A stretch of 64,000 nt of DNA from Erysipelotrichaceae bacterium (GTDB lineage Bacteria; Bacillota_I; Bacilli_A; Erysipelotrichales; Erysipelotrichaceae), in the NCBI GenBank assembly GCA_017445225.1, contig JAFSUN010000010.1, positions 1 to 64,000 on the forward strand. The letters are read 5' to 3'. The translations under genes were made by a program, and so were the position numbers. Positions 9,104 through 17,062 of this stretch are shown piece after piece; positions within the stretch are counted from its first letter, which is position 1; each line of letters begins with the position of its first letter. The notes beneath the pieces were generated by a model. The model worked only from the letters and a program-made list of their open reading frames with translations. It ran no database searches and was not told where the DNA came from.

Positions 9104-9685
9104 CTAACCCGCCTTTCTCTGCAGAAGCAGCTTCAAGCCTTCCTTGAGGTATTTGTCGGCGCTCTGCTTATCCAGTTTCTGTAACTGCGGCAGGATGCCG
9201 TTGATCTCATAGGCCTTATAGCCCAGAGCCTTCAGACCGGCCACTGCCTCCTCCAATTCGGCATTCAGCTTGCCCTTCTCACCGGTTTCGGATTCTACCA
9301 GTTTGCCCTTGAGGTCCAGGATGATCTGCTTGCTGATCTTGGCTCCCAGTCCGGGCAGTCTGGTCAGGGCCTCGATCTGGCCGTTTTCAATGGCATCGAT
9401 CAGGCTCTTGTAGTTACCGTGGGCCAGCATATTGAGGGCGGTCTTGGGGCCCAATCCCTTGACGGAGATCAGCTTCTCAAAGAATTCCATCTCCTGTCTC
9501 TCCAGGAAACCGAACAGCAGCTGATCATCTTCCTTGAACTGCTGATAAGTATATAGCGTAACTTCCTGTCCCAGGTTGATCAGATCCTGGTGGCAGAAGT
9601 TAACGTAGTAGCCTACGCCGTTGACATCTATTATCACATAGCTGACACCGAACGAGTGTACCTTGCCTCTTAAAAAATAAATCAT
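9104..9685 (-). CDS. ruvA: Holliday junction DNA-binding protein RuvA
   Basis: RuvA tetramers clamp the four-way junction and load RuvB. The 193-residue protein has the OB-fold domain (1-63), two helix-hairpin-helix motifs (SVKGLGPKTALNML and LPGLGAKISKQIILDLKGK) and a short C-terminal domain III that binds RuvB. The ATG at 9685 has GGAGGG upstream. It is the first gene of ruvAB. Confidence 0.97.
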   Translation of the reverse strand: MIYFLRGKVHSFGVSYVIIDVNGVGYYVNFCHQDLINLGQEVTLYTYQQFKEDDQLLFGFLERQEMEFFEKLISVKGLGPKTALNMLAHGNYKSLIDAIENGQIEALTRLPGLGAKISKQIILDLKGKLVESETGEKGKLNAELEEAVAGLKALGYKAYEINGILPQLQKLDKQSADKYLKEGLKLLLQRKAG

Positions 9686-9763
9686 TCTCTTCCCTCCGGA
9701 ATAATCCTGCCTCTATATTATAGATTATTTCGCTTTGTTTATAAACCTTAGATGCTTCATCAG

Positions 9764-9790
9764 AAAAAAGACGAAGGATTTCCCTTCATC
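9764..9790 (-). terminator. Terminator after the membrane-protein gene
   Basis: The minus strand reads GATGAAGG, a 5-base loop, CCTTCGTC, then six T. This is an intrinsic terminator directly after the stop at 9802. Confidence 0.85.
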
Positions 9791-9801
9791 TTAACATTAC
9801 T

Positions 9802-10818
9802 TTAGTTCTCTGTGACTTCTTCCCGCTTCTCGCTCATCAGAGTGGCCAGGAAGATCCAGGCCGCCGCCTTGATCAGATAGGCAGCGATCACCGCCGGGGA
9901 AACCGCCATTTCCACTTCCTGAGCCATCATGTAGAGGCTGCTGCCGGAATAGGGATCAGCCCCTTCAAACAGCAGAGCTCCGACTCGGGCCAGTCCGGAA
10001 AGATATTCGGGGTTATCGATCTCCTGCGGCGGATATTCCTTATCATCAATGATCACGACATTCCGCGTTTCATCATAATACATCAATCCATCATAGGCCG
10101 GATCGCCATAGCGGGGATCGATCTCAGCAATGTAGGCGAAGGACTCGATCTTCTTCAGGCTGTAAAGCCGGCCTTCCAGCGATGAACTAACCAGAAACAG
10201 AGCAAATACCACGGCTATCGCGGCCAGGGCAACCGCCTTCTTATGCCGGACCACTCTGATCATGGTAATCAGGGCACAGCTGCCGGCGACAAGGGAAAAC
10301 AGGCTGACTGCCAACAGCAGGAGGCTGCCGCCAAAAAAACTGATCGGCAGACCGTTTACCAGGTGCATCACCACGGCAAAGCCGATGTATCCAACATACA
10401 ACCCCAGAGCAGTAAGAACGGTGTTGCGTACCTGCTTCAGGCGGTCATGACGGCTGGACGAATAGAGGAAGTAACTCATCAGGGCGGTCGTGAACATTGC
10501 ATAGAGGATCCCGCAGCCGGTGATCCGGTTATCGATCCTGGTAACGGCCGCCGTCTGGAAATTCTTCAGATGGAGCGCCCCATCGATCTCGTTGGGAACG
10601 ATCTCGATGCCAAACATCATCTGACCGTAGAAATGGTCGTCATAGCTGATGGTTCCCTTCAGCCCCTGATTACCGGCAATGTTCAGCTGGCGGTAGTCAG
10701 CCGCCATCTTTCCAATCGCCTTCATGTTCATTATCAGCATCAGCAGGAAAAAGCCAAGCGCGATTATCAGCGACAGTTTTTCATATATGTTATTTCGCTT
10801 TTCATTCTCATTATTCAT
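9802..10818 (-). CDS. Hypothetical multi-pass membrane protein
   Basis: No family was recognised. The 338-residue protein has hydrophobic segments at about residues 17-34, 100-118, 132-152, 160-186 and 192-208, plus one near the C-terminus (about 305-325). Loops between the first and second and between the fifth and last segments are probably extracytoplasmic; the second loop carries many D, Y and P residues. The ATG at 10818 has GAGGATCTGAAC upstream and the longer in-frame reading has no such signal. It is transcribed alone between rtcB's terminator and its own terminator. Confidence 0.7.
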   Translation of the reverse strand: MNNENEKRNNIYEKLSLIIALGFFLLMLIMNMKAIGKMAADYRQLNIAGNQGLKGTISYDDHFYGQMMFGIEIVPNEIDGALHLKNFQTAAVTRIDNRITGCGILYAMFTTALMSYFLYSSSRHDRLKQVRNTVLTALGLYVGYIGFAVVMHLVNGLPISFFGGSLLLLAVSLFSLVAGSCALITMIRVVRHKKAVALAAIAVVFALFLVSSSLEGRLYSLKKIESFAYIAEIDPRYGDPAYDGLMYYDETRNVVIIDDKEYPPQEIDNPEYLSGLARVGALLFEGADPYSGSSLYMMAQEVEMAVSPAVIAAYLIKAAAWIFLATLMSEKREEVTEN

Positions 10819-10855
10819 GTTCAGATCCTCATCTTTGCCATTATAGCATATCAGT

Positions 10856-10879
10856 AAAAACCCGTCATCCTTGACGGGT
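10856..10879 (-). terminator. Terminator after rtcB
   Basis: A perfect 8-bp stem (ACCCGTCA / TGACGGGT, loop AGGA) followed by a T-run on the minus strand, 4 bases after the rtcB stop. Confidence 0.9.
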
Positions 10880-10882
10880 CTG

Positions 10883-12088
10883 CTAATGAGCCTTGAAATT
10901 GTACAGCGGTCTGATGACCTCGATGACCTCCACGGCTTCGGTGATGTTGTCGATGATGTCAGCCAGGGACTTATAGGCCTGAGGTGATTCATCGATGGTG
11001 TTCTCATTTACGGAAGTCGTATAGATGCCCTGCATGGACTTTTCAAATTCCGCCAGGGAGATATTTTCCCGGGCATTGCCCCTGCTCATCTTTCTTCCGG
11101 CCCCATGCGGTGCCGAGAAGTTCCAGTCCGGGTTACCCTTACCGTAAGCCAGGATCGAACCGTCCCGCATGTTGATGGGGATCAGGATCTTCTCCCGCTG
11201 ATGGGCCGCGATGGCGCCCTTCCTTAAGATCTTCTCCTCCACGTCGATGTAGTTGTGGATGGTATGGAAGCTGTCTTCTGCCTTTAAGCCCATCTTCTCC
11301 AGGATAAACTCCGCGATCTTTTCCCGGTTTCTCACCGCAAACTTCTGGCAGAAGTCCAGATCGTGGAGATAATCGTCCAGATATCTGCCATAGAGGAAGC
11401 ACAGTTCTTCCGGTATGGTCAGCTGGCGGTCCTGCCACTGGCTCTTGAGTTTCTTCAAAGCCTCTTCAATTTCGTTTTTCCGGCCGGCCGCCTTGTAGGA
11501 AGCAATGATCTCATCCCGCTTATTGAAGTACTCTTCCCTTCCCTTATGCAGTTCTACGGCAATGGACTGATAGTATTCCGCTACCTGCTTGCCCAGATTC
11601 CGGGAACCGGAATGGATCACCAGATAGCGGGTACCGTCCCCGCCTTCATCAACCTCGATGAAGTGATTGCCGCCGCCCAGAGTGCCCAGGGATCTCTGGA
11701 TCCTTCTGGTATCCTTCAGGGACCGGTAACATCTCAAGACGGTAAGATCACATTTCTCGCTTCTTCCTTCCCAGACATCGGTTCCGCTTGGTATCATGTT
11801 GCATACTTCATCAAGTCTGGCAAAGTCAATTTCAGCCTTTCCGAGATTAACGGTATACATGCCGCAGCCGATGTCGACACCCACGATGTTGGGAACTACC
11901 TTGTCGGTAACGGTCATGGTCGTGCCGATGGTACAGCCCTTGCCGGCATGGACGTCCGGCATGATCCTGATCTGGCTGTCCTGAACAAAGGGCTGATCAC
12001 ACAGCTTCTGAATGTCCTGTAAGGCTGTTTCCTCAACGACATCGGTGTATATGACAGCTCTGGCGTACTTTCCTTCAATGATCTTCAT
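10883..12088 (-). CDS. rtcB: RNA ligase RtcB (3'-phosphate RNA splicing/repair ligase)
   Basis: RtcB joins RNA 2',3'-cyclic phosphate or 3'-phosphate ends to 5'-OH ends using GTP and Mn(II). The sequence contains D-I-G-C-G-M, GGGNHFIEV, HSGSRNLG and the nucleotidyl-accepting H-G-A-G-R-x-M-S-R motif (SAPHGAGRKMSRG). At 401 residues it is the compact bacterial form. The ATG at 12088 has AAGGAGG at ideal spacing; a GTG three codons upstream is less likely. It is divergent from a WYL-domain regulator. By analogy with RtcR in proteobacteria it may be damage-induced, but here the regulator is of a different family. Confidence 0.95.
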   Translation of the reverse strand: MKIIEGKYARAVIYTDVVEETALQDIQKLCDQPFVQDSQIRIMPDVHAGKGCTIGTTMTVTDKVVPNIVGVDIGCGMYTVNLGKAEIDFARLDEVCNMIPSGTDVWEGRSEKCDLTVLRCYRSLKDTRRIQRSLGTLGGGNHFIEVDEGGDGTRYLVIHSGSRNLGKQVAEYYQSIAVELHKGREEYFNKRDEIIASYKAAGRKNEIEEALKKLKSQWQDRQLTIPEELCFLYGRYLDDYLHDLDFCQKFAVRNREKIAEFILEKMGLKAEDSFHTIHNYIDVEEKILRKGAIAAHQREKILIPINMRDGSILAYGKGNPDWNFSAPHGAGRKMSRGNARENISLAEFEKSMQGIYTTSVNENTIDESPQAYKSLADIIDNITEAVEVIEVIRPLYNFKAH

Positions 12089-12156
12089 GTCCGCCACCTC
12101 CTTACAGCTTTATCTTACCGCAGATAAACTTCGGACTAAATAATCAAAATCAATAA

Positions 12157-12240
12157 TTTTATGACCCCTGAAAATGCATGTTTTACCGGATATATTGGTT
12201 ATTAATGTTTGTTTTACGACCCCTTTTAGGGTACAATATC
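12157..12240 (+). promoter_or_regulatory. Divergent rtcB/WYL-regulator control region with repeated operator-like motif
   Basis: Two near-identical 13-mers lie in direct orientation: TTTTATGACCCCT (12157-12169) and TTTTACGACCCCT (12212-12224), 55 bases apart. The second falls between a -35 (TTGTTT, 12209-12214) and a -10 (TACAAT, 12232-12237; spacer 17) for the rightward gene, and forms part of a small inverted repeat (ACCCCTTTTAGGGT). This is the expected layout of repressor operators controlling one or both divergent genes. The binding protein is inferred to be the adjacent WYL protein. Confidence 0.55.
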
Positions 12241-12255
12241 GTTGAGGTGATCACC

Positions 12256-13245
12256 ATGGAAGAGAAGATCAAGATCTATCTGAGCGAAGACGTTTACGGG
12301 ATTCTGATGAAAGATGCCGAATTCTTTGAGTTTTACAAGAAGGACCGCACCGTCAACCGCAATGACTTTCTGAATACGCTCATCGTAAACTACTTTGACA
12401 GCTATTCTTCAGCCGATAATCGGCTCTATGAAGATATCAGCCGGACCCTCAGCCGGGAAGTACCGGATGAAGGGATCACTTCCCGTCTTTCCCATGAGAT
12501 TCTCAATCTTCTGAGCAAATACCGCTTCAGCAATGAAAACACTTATGACAACATCACCGTATCCCTGAAGCCGACCCGCAAGAGCGCCGGCATCATTGAC
12601 TTCATTCAGAACAATCTGCTCACTGACATCTCGCTTTCCGGATATTTCCGCAATCTTTTCGCTTCCTATTGCCAGTTACCCCAGGACAGGCGGGAACAGA
12701 TCATCTTCTGGGAAAAGTTTGAAGTGATCAGCCGGGCCCTCGAAGAAAACCGGAAGGTCTACTTCACCACCGTCCGCAGCCAGGAAAAGCACATCGTTTC
12801 TCCCTATGCCATTGCCCGCAGCCAGGAGGAACTGTTCAATTATCTCATCTGCCTCTACAACGGGGCCCCTTTCAGCTTCCGCCTCACCCGGATCCAGAAC
12901 GTCCACATTCTTAAGGAGAACTGTGAGATCACTGATGAGCAGAAACAGCTGATGGAGAAGATGCGGATCTTCGCTCCCCAGTTTGCCTTCTATAAACAGG
13001 AGGAGATCTGCGTCAGACTTACGGCCAAGGGCGTCGGTCTGTACAACCGGATCTACTCCTACCGACCCAAGCCGACTAAGATCGTCAAGGATCTCTACTA
13101 TTTTGACTGCTCAGCTGCTCAGGTCTATCACTACTTCCTGCGCTTCGGCCGCCAGGCCCGGGTGATCTATCCGGAATCCTTAAGGATCCAGATGATGCGG
13201 GACTATGAAAACGCCGCCCGCGAATACGGCAGCCGGCAGCTTTGA
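12256..13245 (+). CDS. WYL-domain-containing protein, probable regulator
   Basis: The middle of this 329-residue protein (about 165-220) resembles a WYL domain, a ligand- or nucleic-acid-sensing beta fold (K-V-Y-F-T, then S-P-Y-A-I-A-R and F-x-L-x-R-I). A WCX-like tail (about 275-325) has LRFGRQARVIYPESLR followed by a terminal helix. The N-terminal ~45 residues (IKIYLSEDVYGILMK, then NDFLNTLIVNYF) look like a ribbon-helix-helix DNA-binding unit rather than the usual winged helix. The ATG at 12256 has GAGGTGATCACC upstream. Divergent from rtcB; both may be controlled through the repeated motif in the intergenic region. The DNA-binding assignment is inference. Confidence 0.75.
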   Translation: MEEKIKIYLSEDVYGILMKDAEFFEFYKKDRTVNRNDFLNTLIVNYFDSYSSADNRLYEDISRTLSREVPDEGITSRLSHEILNLLSKYRFSNENTYDNITVSLKPTRKSAGIIDFIQNNLLTDISLSGYFRNLFASYCQLPQDRREQIIFWEKFEVISRALEENRKVYFTTVRSQEKHIVSPYAIARSQEELFNYLICLYNGAPFSFRLTRIQNVHILKENCEITDEQKQLMEKMRIFAPQFAFYKQEEICVRLTAKGVGLYNRIYSYRPKPTKIVKDLYYFDCSAAQVYHYFLRFGRQARVIYPESLRIQMMRDYENAAREYGSRQL

Positions 13246-13264
13246 ACAGCGGGAGGAACAGGAC

Positions 13265-13792
13265 ATGTACATTCATCATGAAGACATCATCATCAGAAAT
13301 GCCGTCGAAAGCGACAGCCAGCAGCTGGCTGACTGGTGGAACGACGGCCGAGTCATGGCCCATGCCGGGTTTCCGCTAGGCTTGGGCATCACGCCTCAGG
13401 AGATCGCCGTCAGCCTTTCCACCGACAGTGACGACACCCGCCGGCGGCTGATCATTGAACATCAGAAGAAACCCATCGGTGAGATGAACTTCCGCAATCG
13501 CGGTAACCGGACGGTGGAAATCGGCATCAAGATCTGCGATCCTTCTTACCAGGAAAAGGGACTGGGCAGAACCGTGCTAAGCCTGCTGATTGACGAACTG
13601 TTTGGCCGGGGATATGCCAGGATCACCCTGGATACCAATCTCAATAATACCCGGGCTCAGCACGTGTATGAACTGCTGGGGTTCCGGAAACTGCGGGTAA
13701 ATCACGATTCCTGGACGGATCAGCTGGGAAGGTTGCAGTCTTCCGTTGATTATGAACTTACTGCCGATGACTTTCACAATTATGCTGAATAA
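13265..13792 (+). CDS. GNAT family N-acetyltransferase
   Basis: A 175-residue GNAT of the RimJ/RimL type, transferring acetyl from acetyl-CoA to an amine. It shows beta strands ending in IGEMNF, the acetyl-CoA pyrophosphate loop Q-E-K-G-L-G-R-T (about residue 98) and the LDTNLNNTRAQHVYELLGF motif near the C-terminus. The start at 13265 has GGAGGAACAGGAC upstream; it begins 19 bases after the WYL gene and shares its terminator. The substrate cannot be predicted. Confidence 0.88.
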   Translation: MYIHHEDIIIRNAVESDSQQLADWWNDGRVMAHAGFPLGLGITPQEIAVSLSTDSDDTRRRLIIEHQKKPIGEMNFRNRGNRTVEIGIKICDPSYQEKGLGRTVLSLLIDELFGRGYARITLDTNLNNTRAQHVYELLGFRKLRVNHDSWTDQLGRLQSSVDYELTADDFHNYAE

Positions 13793-13797
13793 GCCGG

Positions 13798-13826
13798 AAA
13801 AAGCTCCCTGTTACGGGAGCTTTCCT
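13798..13826 (+). terminator. Bidirectional terminator between GNAT gene and iron ADH
   Basis: AAAGCTCCC, a 6-base loop, GGGAGCTTT, with T-rich flank on the plus side and T-run on the minus side. It serves the two convergent genes. Confidence 0.85.
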
Positions 13827-13841
13827 ATGGTATCAAATGCT

Positions 13842-15023
13842 TTAACGGGCCTTCCGGTAGATGGTGATCATGTCATCCCGGTTAAGCCTTCTGGCGCTGC
13901 CGCAGCCGCCGCCGGTGGCTCTCAAGCAGGAATCAGCCATTTCCTCGATCTGCCTGTCGGTTGGTTCAATGCCCAGTTCCCGCATGTTGATCGGCATGGC
14001 GATGCGATGATAGAACTCTTCCATCTTATGGATGCCTTCCAGGGCTACCTGCTGCTTATCGCCGCTGTCTTCCACGCCCATGACGTTGACGGCGTACTTG
14101 ACAAAGCGGTCCAGGCAGTCATTCATGACATAGCGGGCCCAGCTGGACCAGATGGCTGCCAGTCCGGCTCCATGGGTAACATTGAACATGCCGCCCATTT
14201 CGTGCTCCAGCAGGTGGACAGACCAGTCACCGCCGTCACTGCCGCAGCCGGTCAGTCCGTTATGTGCCAGGGAGCTGGCCCACATGACCTCGGCCCGGGC
14301 CTCGTAGTTCTTGGGATCCTTGTGCAGGATCTCGGCATTCTTCATGACGGTTCTTAACAGTCCTTCAGCCAGGGCATCGGTGATCTCCATGTAACCGCCG
14401 TTATTGAAGTATCTTTCCATCGTGTGCATCATGATGTCGGCACAGCCGGACTGGGTCTGATAATCCGGTAAGGTGGTGGTAAACTCGGGATTCATGACGG
14501 CGAATCTGGGTCTGGCCAGATTGTCATCGTAGGCTCTCTTTTCCCCTGTCAGTTCATTGGTGATGACGCAGCTGTTGCTCATCTCGCTGCCGGCCGCAGC
14601 GATCGTCAGGATGGAACCTAGCGGGAAGCAGGCCTTAGCCGGACGGGTATGGGCAAACAGTTCCCAGACGTCATGATCAGGATCGGCCAGACCATAGCAG
14701 ATGGCCTTGCAGGAGTCGATGACGCTGCCGCCGCCGACAGCCAGTACGAAATCCACATCGTTTTTCTTAGCCAGTTCAATGCCCTCTCTGACCTTGCCCA
14801 GGTGCGGATTGGCTACGACGCCGCCGAGCTTTACATGTCTGATCCCCAGCTCATCCAGCTGTCTTTCAACCTCCGGTATCAAGCCGCTCTTAACGACTCT
14901 TTCACTGCCGTAATGGATCAGAACGCTCTTTGCGCCCTGCTCCTTAATGAGCTTGCCGGTTTCCTTCTCACTCCCCTTGCCGAAAACGACCTTGGTGGGT
15001 GTGTAATATACGAAATTCAACAT
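13842..15023 (-). CDS. Iron-containing alcohol dehydrogenase (butanol dehydrogenase/YqhD-like)
   Basis: A 393-residue group III alcohol dehydrogenase that reduces aldehydes with NAD(P)H. The Rossmann part has VGGGSVIDSCKA; the metal-binding part has D at CADIMMHTMERYF and histidines in HNGLTGCGSDGG-x-W-x-x-H-x-x-E-H and NVTHGAGLA. The N-terminal F-x-Y-x-x-P-T-K-V-V-F-G-K-G is characteristic of butanol dehydrogenase/YqhD-type enzymes. Likely a fermentative aldehyde reductase; substrate unknown. It stands alone with terminators on both sides. The first Met at 15023 has GGGAGGAATAGC upstream. Confidence 0.92.
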   Translation of the reverse strand: MLNFVYYTPTKVVFGKGSEKETGKLIKEQGAKSVLIHYGSERVVKSGLIPEVERQLDELGIRHVKLGGVVANPHLGKVREGIELAKKNDVDFVLAVGGGSVIDSCKAICYGLADPDHDVWELFAHTRPAKACFPLGSILTIAAAGSEMSNSCVITNELTGEKRAYDDNLARPRFAVMNPEFTTTLPDYQTQSGCADIMMHTMERYFNNGGYMEITDALAEGLLRTVMKNAEILHKDPKNYEARAEVMWASSLAHNGLTGCGSDGGDWSVHLLEHEMGGMFNVTHGAGLAAIWSSWARYVMNDCLDRFVKYAVNVMGVEDSGDKQQVALEGIHKMEEFYHRIAMPINMRELGIEPTDRQIEEMADSCLRATGGGCGSARRLNRDDMITIYRKAR

Positions 15024-15100
15024 TATGCTATTCCTCCCGTTTTCTGATTACATTATACGATTTATACACTCTGATTGCCACTTTCCAATGGCGCCGAGAA

Positions 15101-15124
15101 AAGAAAAAGTCCCTTTCAGGACTT
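15101..15124 (-). terminator. Terminator overlapping the end of the 218-residue ORF
   Basis: On the minus strand AAGTCC, 6-base loop, GGACTT runs into TTTCTTTTC. The stem contains the stop codon of the upstream gene. Confidence 0.75.
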
Positions 15125-15772
15125 GATTCCGTACATGTGCGTCAGTACGATCCTTCTGGTCGTTTCCTCGCCAAACAGCTTGCGGAACTGGTTGACGGCC
15201 GGTCCGCCGTTGTCCAGCAGACCCTGAGCAAAGGCCGCGGTCCTTAACTGCTTTTCTTCCGGATCACAGCTCTCAGCACTGGTCAGCTGATGGAGATATT
15301 CATAGACGTATTGCCGGCAGATGTCATCAAAGACGACACTGCTGCCTTTTTTCTTTTTGGCATAGGAGAACGGATACAGCAGATCATCATACCAGTGCTC
15401 TCCTGAGCGGTATTCTTTCAGCTTCGGCCCGGCTTTTCTGATATTAGAGTATCTCTCAGCGGCCGCCGTACTCAGCGGTTTCAGCATGTTGTCATACAGT
15501 TCGACGATCTGCGTACAGTTGAACAGTACCCTGACCCGGTCCATGTTGAACAGCGGAACATCATAATGTTCAGCCGCCAGGATGGCCGTCTCCATCTTCA
15601 TGATGCCCTTAAGTCCCTTCATCTGGACGGTACACAGATGCCCCAGATCTTTTACATCATAGCTGTGGATCGCAAACTCCAGGCCTCCGGCCTGTAGATG
15701 ACAGTCATTGCCAATGTCCAGCATCGTAACATCATATTCTTTCTTCAGTTCTTCCAACAGGATCTCATTCAT
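15116..15772 (-). CDS. Hypothetical protein, 218 residues
   Basis: No family was recognised with confidence. It is a soluble alpha/beta-looking protein with no signal peptide or transmembrane helix. Notable are a G-L-E-F-A-I-H-S-Y-D-V segment near residue 30, a PLFNMDRVRVLFNCTQIVELYDN region (positions about 72-94), and several aromatic residues in the middle. The ATG at 15772 has GAGGGG upstream, with a possible extended -10 (TGTTAGAAT) before that. It lies 117 bases downstream of the phosphatase/hydrogenase-sensor pair on the same strand and may belong to the same unit. A weak resemblance to bilin-reductase-like folds was considered and is not claimed. Confidence 0.75.
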   Translation of the reverse strand: MNEILLEELKKEYDVTMLDIGNDCHLQAGGLEFAIHSYDVKDLGHLCTVQMKGLKGIMKMETAILAAEHYDVPLFNMDRVRVLFNCTQIVELYDNMLKPLSTAAAERYSNIRKAGPKLKEYRSGEHWYDDLLYPFSYAKKKKGSSVVFDDICRQYVYEYLHQLTSAESCDPEEKQLRTAAFAQGLLDNGGPAVNQFRKLFGEETTRRIVLTHMYGIKS

Positions 15773-15889
15773 TTTTCTACCCCTCTTTTTCTTAATTCTA
15801 ACACCATGGCGTCCTCATTCCATGCTTTTTTCAGCCGTGTCAGTTCCTTGTAGCATAACCCCTTTCAGCGCCGGTGAAAAGAGTTTCTT

Positions 15890-17062
15890 CTAGAAATAGG
15901 TGATCTCTACGTTCTTGTTGGCTTTCTTCAGTTGAGCTGCCAGTTCTTCCAGCAGCTTCATCTTCAGGGTGATACCCAGCTGACTGTTGTTCTGGTGGGC
16001 CGGGTTGACGGCACAGCCCATGAAGAACTTGATGTCGCTGGCTTCCTCCAGCAACAGGCTGGCCAGCAGCGAGGCCCCGTCATTCTTGTAATTCCAGCCA
16101 AAGTATTCGCCATTGCGGCCGGCAAAGTCCCGGGCATATTCCAGCACCCGGTTCAGGGTGATCATGCCCTCCGTAACCAGGTCGATGCCCTCGATCTCGG
16201 AGATCGGCGGAATGCTCTTGTCGCCGAGGTCATTGTTGACGACTCGGATGTCCCGGCCCAGATGGCGGGCAACGATCGAAGCGGTCGTTCCGCCGCAGAC
16301 CACGTGCTTGCCCGGCTGGGAAAGAAACAGCGATACCATGCGGCCGTCATCTTCCGGATTGGTTGACGGTCCGACCATGACGTTAACAGCCTGGTGCCGT
16401 CTGATCTTGACAACGGCACAGGTGACATCGTCCGTCGGCCGGCCGCTGTAAAGGGCATTGCTGCGGTCGATCAGATAGGTTGCCAGCGCCTTGGCTGACA
16501 GCGGATCCTCATAGATGGTTTCGGCAAACCGGGTGATTTCAGGCAGTCCCCAGCCGAAATTCAGAGTTTCACCGATGCCGGCATAGAGAACACCGTCGCT
16601 CATCATGAAGATGGTGTCATTCTCCTCGGCTTCAAACCAGCTGCTTTCGATCCTCTTGCCGTGGATCTCGGAAATGATGTATTCCGGCTGCCAGGCCTGA
16701 CCATTACGGATGACGACCGGCGTCGGATTATCGTAGTTATAGATCTGGATCCAGCGGTTTTCCTTCACATAGACGACCGAAAAGGTCGCATAGGAAACCC
16801 CGAAATCCTTGGAAACCGGCAGGGTCTTGATCACGGTCTGAATGCAGTCGGCGATGTCCATTTCATTGCCGACCATCTTGCTCATCATCGTGCTGGTCAG
16901 GGTGGAAAGGATGTTGGCCTTTACCCCCGAGCCCATGCCGTCGGCCAGTACCAGGACCAGGGAATCGTCCTTGAGCTTGCTGACGGTGACAAAATCACCG
17001 CAGAGGACTTCACCGACATGGTTCAGCGATACGTAACCGTAGTCAGCCATCAGTTTAGTCAT
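15890..17062 (-). CDS. SpoIIE-type PP2C serine phosphatase with C-terminal extension
   Basis: The first ~225 residues form a SpoIIE/PP2C phosphatase: metal-site motifs ADGMGSG (about residue 40), MMSDGV (about 152) and DDVTCAVV (about 212). The remaining ~165 residues form a separate alpha/beta domain of unknown function, starting with NVMVGPSTNP and containing a VCGGTTASIVARHLG turn. PP2C proteins of this type occur next to sensory [FeFe]-hydrogenases, and here the start overlaps that gene by 8 bases. The expected role is to dephosphorylate a protein in response to the sensor's redox or hydrogen signal; the target is unknown. Two close Met codons (17062 and 17050) are both possible starts. 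Confidence 0.88.
   Translation of the reverse strand: MTKLMADYGYVSLNHVGEVLCGDFVTVSKLKDDSLVLVLADGMGSGVKANILSTLTSTMMSKMVGNEMDIADCIQTVIKTLPVSKDFGVSYATFSVVYVKENRWIQIYNYDNPTPVVIRNGQAWQPEYIISEIHGKRIESSWFEAEENDTIFMMSDGVLYAGIGETLNFGWGLPEITRFAETIYEDPLSAKALATYLIDRSNALYSGRPTDDVTCAVVKIRRHQAVNVMVGPSTNPEDDGRMVSLFLSQPGKHVVCGGTTASIVARHLGRDIRVVNNDLGDKSIPPISEIEGIDLVTEGMITLNRVLEYARDFAGRNGEYFGWNYKNDGASLLASLLLEEASDIKFFMGCAVNPAHQNNSQLGITLKMKLLEELAAQLKKANKNVEITYF

Noticed and set aside
15116-15772. Assignment of the 218-residue protein as a ferredoxin-dependent bilin reductase.
   Set aside because: Only a vague pattern likeness and no catalytic residues could be matched.
15773-15889. A short coding-like frame (about 28 codons) ending in ATGA overlap with the 218-residue gene.
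   Set aside because: It has no ATG, GTG or TTG with a ribosome site and is preceded by a stop; it may be a remnant but cannot be supported as a gene.
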